Below, one piece after another: positions 6,305 through 7,512 of a stretch of DNA of 7,512 nt. Source of the DNA: Rhodospirillales bacterium. Its GTDB lineage: Bacteria > Pseudomonadota > Alphaproteobacteria > Acetobacterales > Acetobacteraceae. Every line of letters starts with the position of its first letter. Position 1 is the first letter of the stretch. The translations under genes were made by a program, and so were the position numbers. The stretch covers positions 1 through 7,512 of the forward strand of contig JAGWIE010000057.1 of assembly GCA_028866445.1 (NCBI GenBank), written 5' to 3'. The notes beneath the pieces are model-generated. The model was not told the origin of the DNA and did not search any database. It worked only from the letters and a program-made list of their open reading frames with translations.

Positions 6305-7512
6305 ATGACCAACCTGACAGACCTTGTTGCCCTGCAAACTAGCCCACCCGCCTTCACCCGGGAGGCGGCCGAACAAATGGCCCGTGAAATTTTTGGAGCG
6401 GCCGGGGAAGCCCGACCACTTTATGGCGAGCGGGACCAGAATTTCCGCATCCAGCCCGCCGAAGGCCCGGGGATTGTTTTAAAAATCCTCGGCCCCACGG
6501 AACTGCCGGAGGCGTTGGATTTCCAGATTTCCGCCCTCGATCATATCAAAATGATGGACCCCAGCCTGCCGGTGCCGCGCGTGTGCCGCACGGCGGCCGG
6601 CGAGGCTTATGTTTACGTGAAGGATGCGGCGGGTACGCCGCATATGGTGCGGGCGCTGGAATTCCAGCCGGGGCGGGTGATGGATGCCATCGGGCCCACG
6701 CCCGGCCTGCTGCGCGATGTGGGTGCCACGCTGGCGCGGCTGAATAAGGCGATGGCGAATTTTTTTCACCCCGGTGCCGGGCAGAAGATTGTGTGGGATC
6801 TGCGTGCCATCGAGACCATGCGGCCCTTCGCGGCGCTGATTGAACCGGCGGCGGACCGGGCGCTGGTGGAAGCGGTGCTGGATCGTTTCCTGGCCTTCCA
6901 CCCGGCATTGGCCAAGCTGCGCCACCAGCCGGTGCATAATGATTTGCACCCCGGCAATATGCTGGTGAACGAAGATGCCAGCCGCCTGATCGGGCTGCTG
7001 GATTTCGGCGACATGATCCACGGTCCGCGGATCTTCGACCTGGCCGTGACCGCCGCCGAAACGGTTGGGCAGAGCCTGGACCCCATCACCTACGCCACCC
7101 ATGTCGTCGCCGGGTATGATGCGGTGAACCCGCTGGAGCCTGCCGAATTTGAGGCGCTGTTTGAGGCGATCATCGCCCGCCATGCGCTGGCCGCCACCAT
7201 CATGGCCTGGCGTCAGCAGAATGACCCCGCCGGGGCGGAGAAGTTGGCGGCGCTGGCGGGCATCGGCATCGCCGCCATCCAGGCTTATCTGGCCGAGGGC
7301 AAGGAGAGGGTGGTGGCCCGCTTCCGCGCCGCCTGTGCCGCACCCATGGAGGCGGACAGCGCTGGCCTGGCCGCCCGGCGGTTTGCCGTGCTGGGCAAAG
7401 GGCTGGAGCTTTCCTACGAGCAGCCGGTGCATCTGGTGTATGGCAAGGGCGTGCATCTCTACGCGCCGGACGGCACGGAGTATCTGGATGCCTATAACAA
7501 CGTACCCTCCGT
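6305..7512 (+). CDS. APH-like kinase fused to class-III PLP aminotransferase/phospho-lyase, 3' end cut
   Basis: The frame is open from ATG 6305 to the window end: 402 codons, no stop, so the gene continues to the right. Residues about 20-345 form an aminoglycoside-phosphotransferase-like kinase: GERDQNFRI (41-49), a likely ATP lysine in IVLKIL (K60), the catalytic loop HNDLHPGNML (211-220; H211, D213, N218) and metal-binding LLDFGD (231-236; D233). From about 358 the sequence FAVLGKGLELSYEQPVHLVY, then LDAYNNVPS, is typical of the N-terminus of AGXT2L-type class-III PLP enzymes. Known relatives pair a hydroxylysine or ethanolamine kinase activity with a phospho-lyase that eliminates phosphate, so this may be a one-chain amino-alcohol degradation enzyme; the substrate is not determined. 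No peptidase-like insert separates the two parts. The PLP lysine lies outside the window. The Shine-Dalgarno is weak (GGGG just before the ATG). Confidence 0.88.
   Translation, partial: MTNLTDLVALQTSPPAFTREAAEQMAREIFGAAGEARPLYGERDQNFRIQPAEGPGIVLKILGPTELPEALDFQISALDHIKMMDPSLPVPRVCRTAAGEAYVYVKDAAGTPHMVRALEFQPGRVMDAIGPTPGLLRDVGATLARLNKAMANFFHPGAGQKIVWDLRAIETMRPFAALIEPAADRALVEAVLDRFLAFHPALAKLRHQPVHNDLHPGNMLVNEDASRLIGLLDFGDMIHGPRIFDLAVTAAETVGQSLDPITYATHVVAGYDAVNPLEPAEFEALFEAIIARHALAATIMAWRQQNDPAGAEKLAALAGIGIAAIQAYLAEGKERVVARFRAACAAPMEADSAGLAARRFAVLGKGLELSYEQPVHLVYGKGVHLYAPDGTEYLDAYNNVPS

Noticed and set aside
6479..7456. Long minus-strand open frame (325 codons) opposite the kinase fusion
   Set aside because: It is His/Arg/Gln-rich with no recognisable domain, and the plus strand carries intact kinase motifs. 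It is a GC-rich shadow frame.
1..7512. CRISPR array, insertion sequence, tRNA/rRNA or phage genes
   Set aside because: No spaced direct repeats, no transposase or integrase motifs, and no tRNA-like cloverleaf or rRNA sequence were recognised on either strand.

Overview
The window reads as ordinary chromosomal DNA from a GC-rich alphaproteobacterium. The gene order aroE-coaE-dnaQ and aroQ-accB-accC and the sequence character of the proteins suggest Rhodospirillales/Acetobacterales, but this is an impression from family knowledge and was not searched. There is no sign of phage, insertion sequences, CRISPR arrays, tRNA or rRNA. Eight genes look complete and two are cut by the window edges.

Block 1 (1-2053, + strand) holds aroE (5' end outside the window), coaE and dnaQ. 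They form a tight operon in which each stop overlaps the next start as ATGA. It covers shikimate synthesis, the last step of CoA synthesis and the proofreading subunit of DNA polymerase III.

Block 2 (2025-3701, - strand) runs thiS, then thiG, then a multi-pass membrane protein resembling the VC0807 family. ThiS carries sulfur and ThiG builds the thiazole ring of thiamine. The membrane gene has no ATG, GTG or TTG early enough for its conserved N-terminus. It probably starts at a CTG that overlaps the thiG stop (CTGA). Its 3' end overlaps the 3' end of dnaQ tail-to-tail by 29 bp.

The divergent spacer (3702-3933) separates thiS from aroQ. It has an AT-rich core and two abutting perfect inverted repeats, and probably holds promoters in both directions. 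No TPP riboswitch is visible.

Block 3 (3934-6200, + strand) is aroQ (type II 3-dehydroquinase), accB (biotin carrier) and accC (biotin carboxylase), linking the shikimate pathway to the first step of fatty-acid synthesis. A likely intrinsic terminator follows accC.

Block 4 (6305 to the window end, + strand) is the 5' part of a large two-domain gene. An aminoglycoside-phosphotransferase-like kinase runs directly into the start of a class-III PLP enzyme. This kinase plus phospho-lyase/aminotransferase fusion is the most interesting coding feature here. It is a known type of bacterial architecture, and its substrate cannot be told from this sequence.
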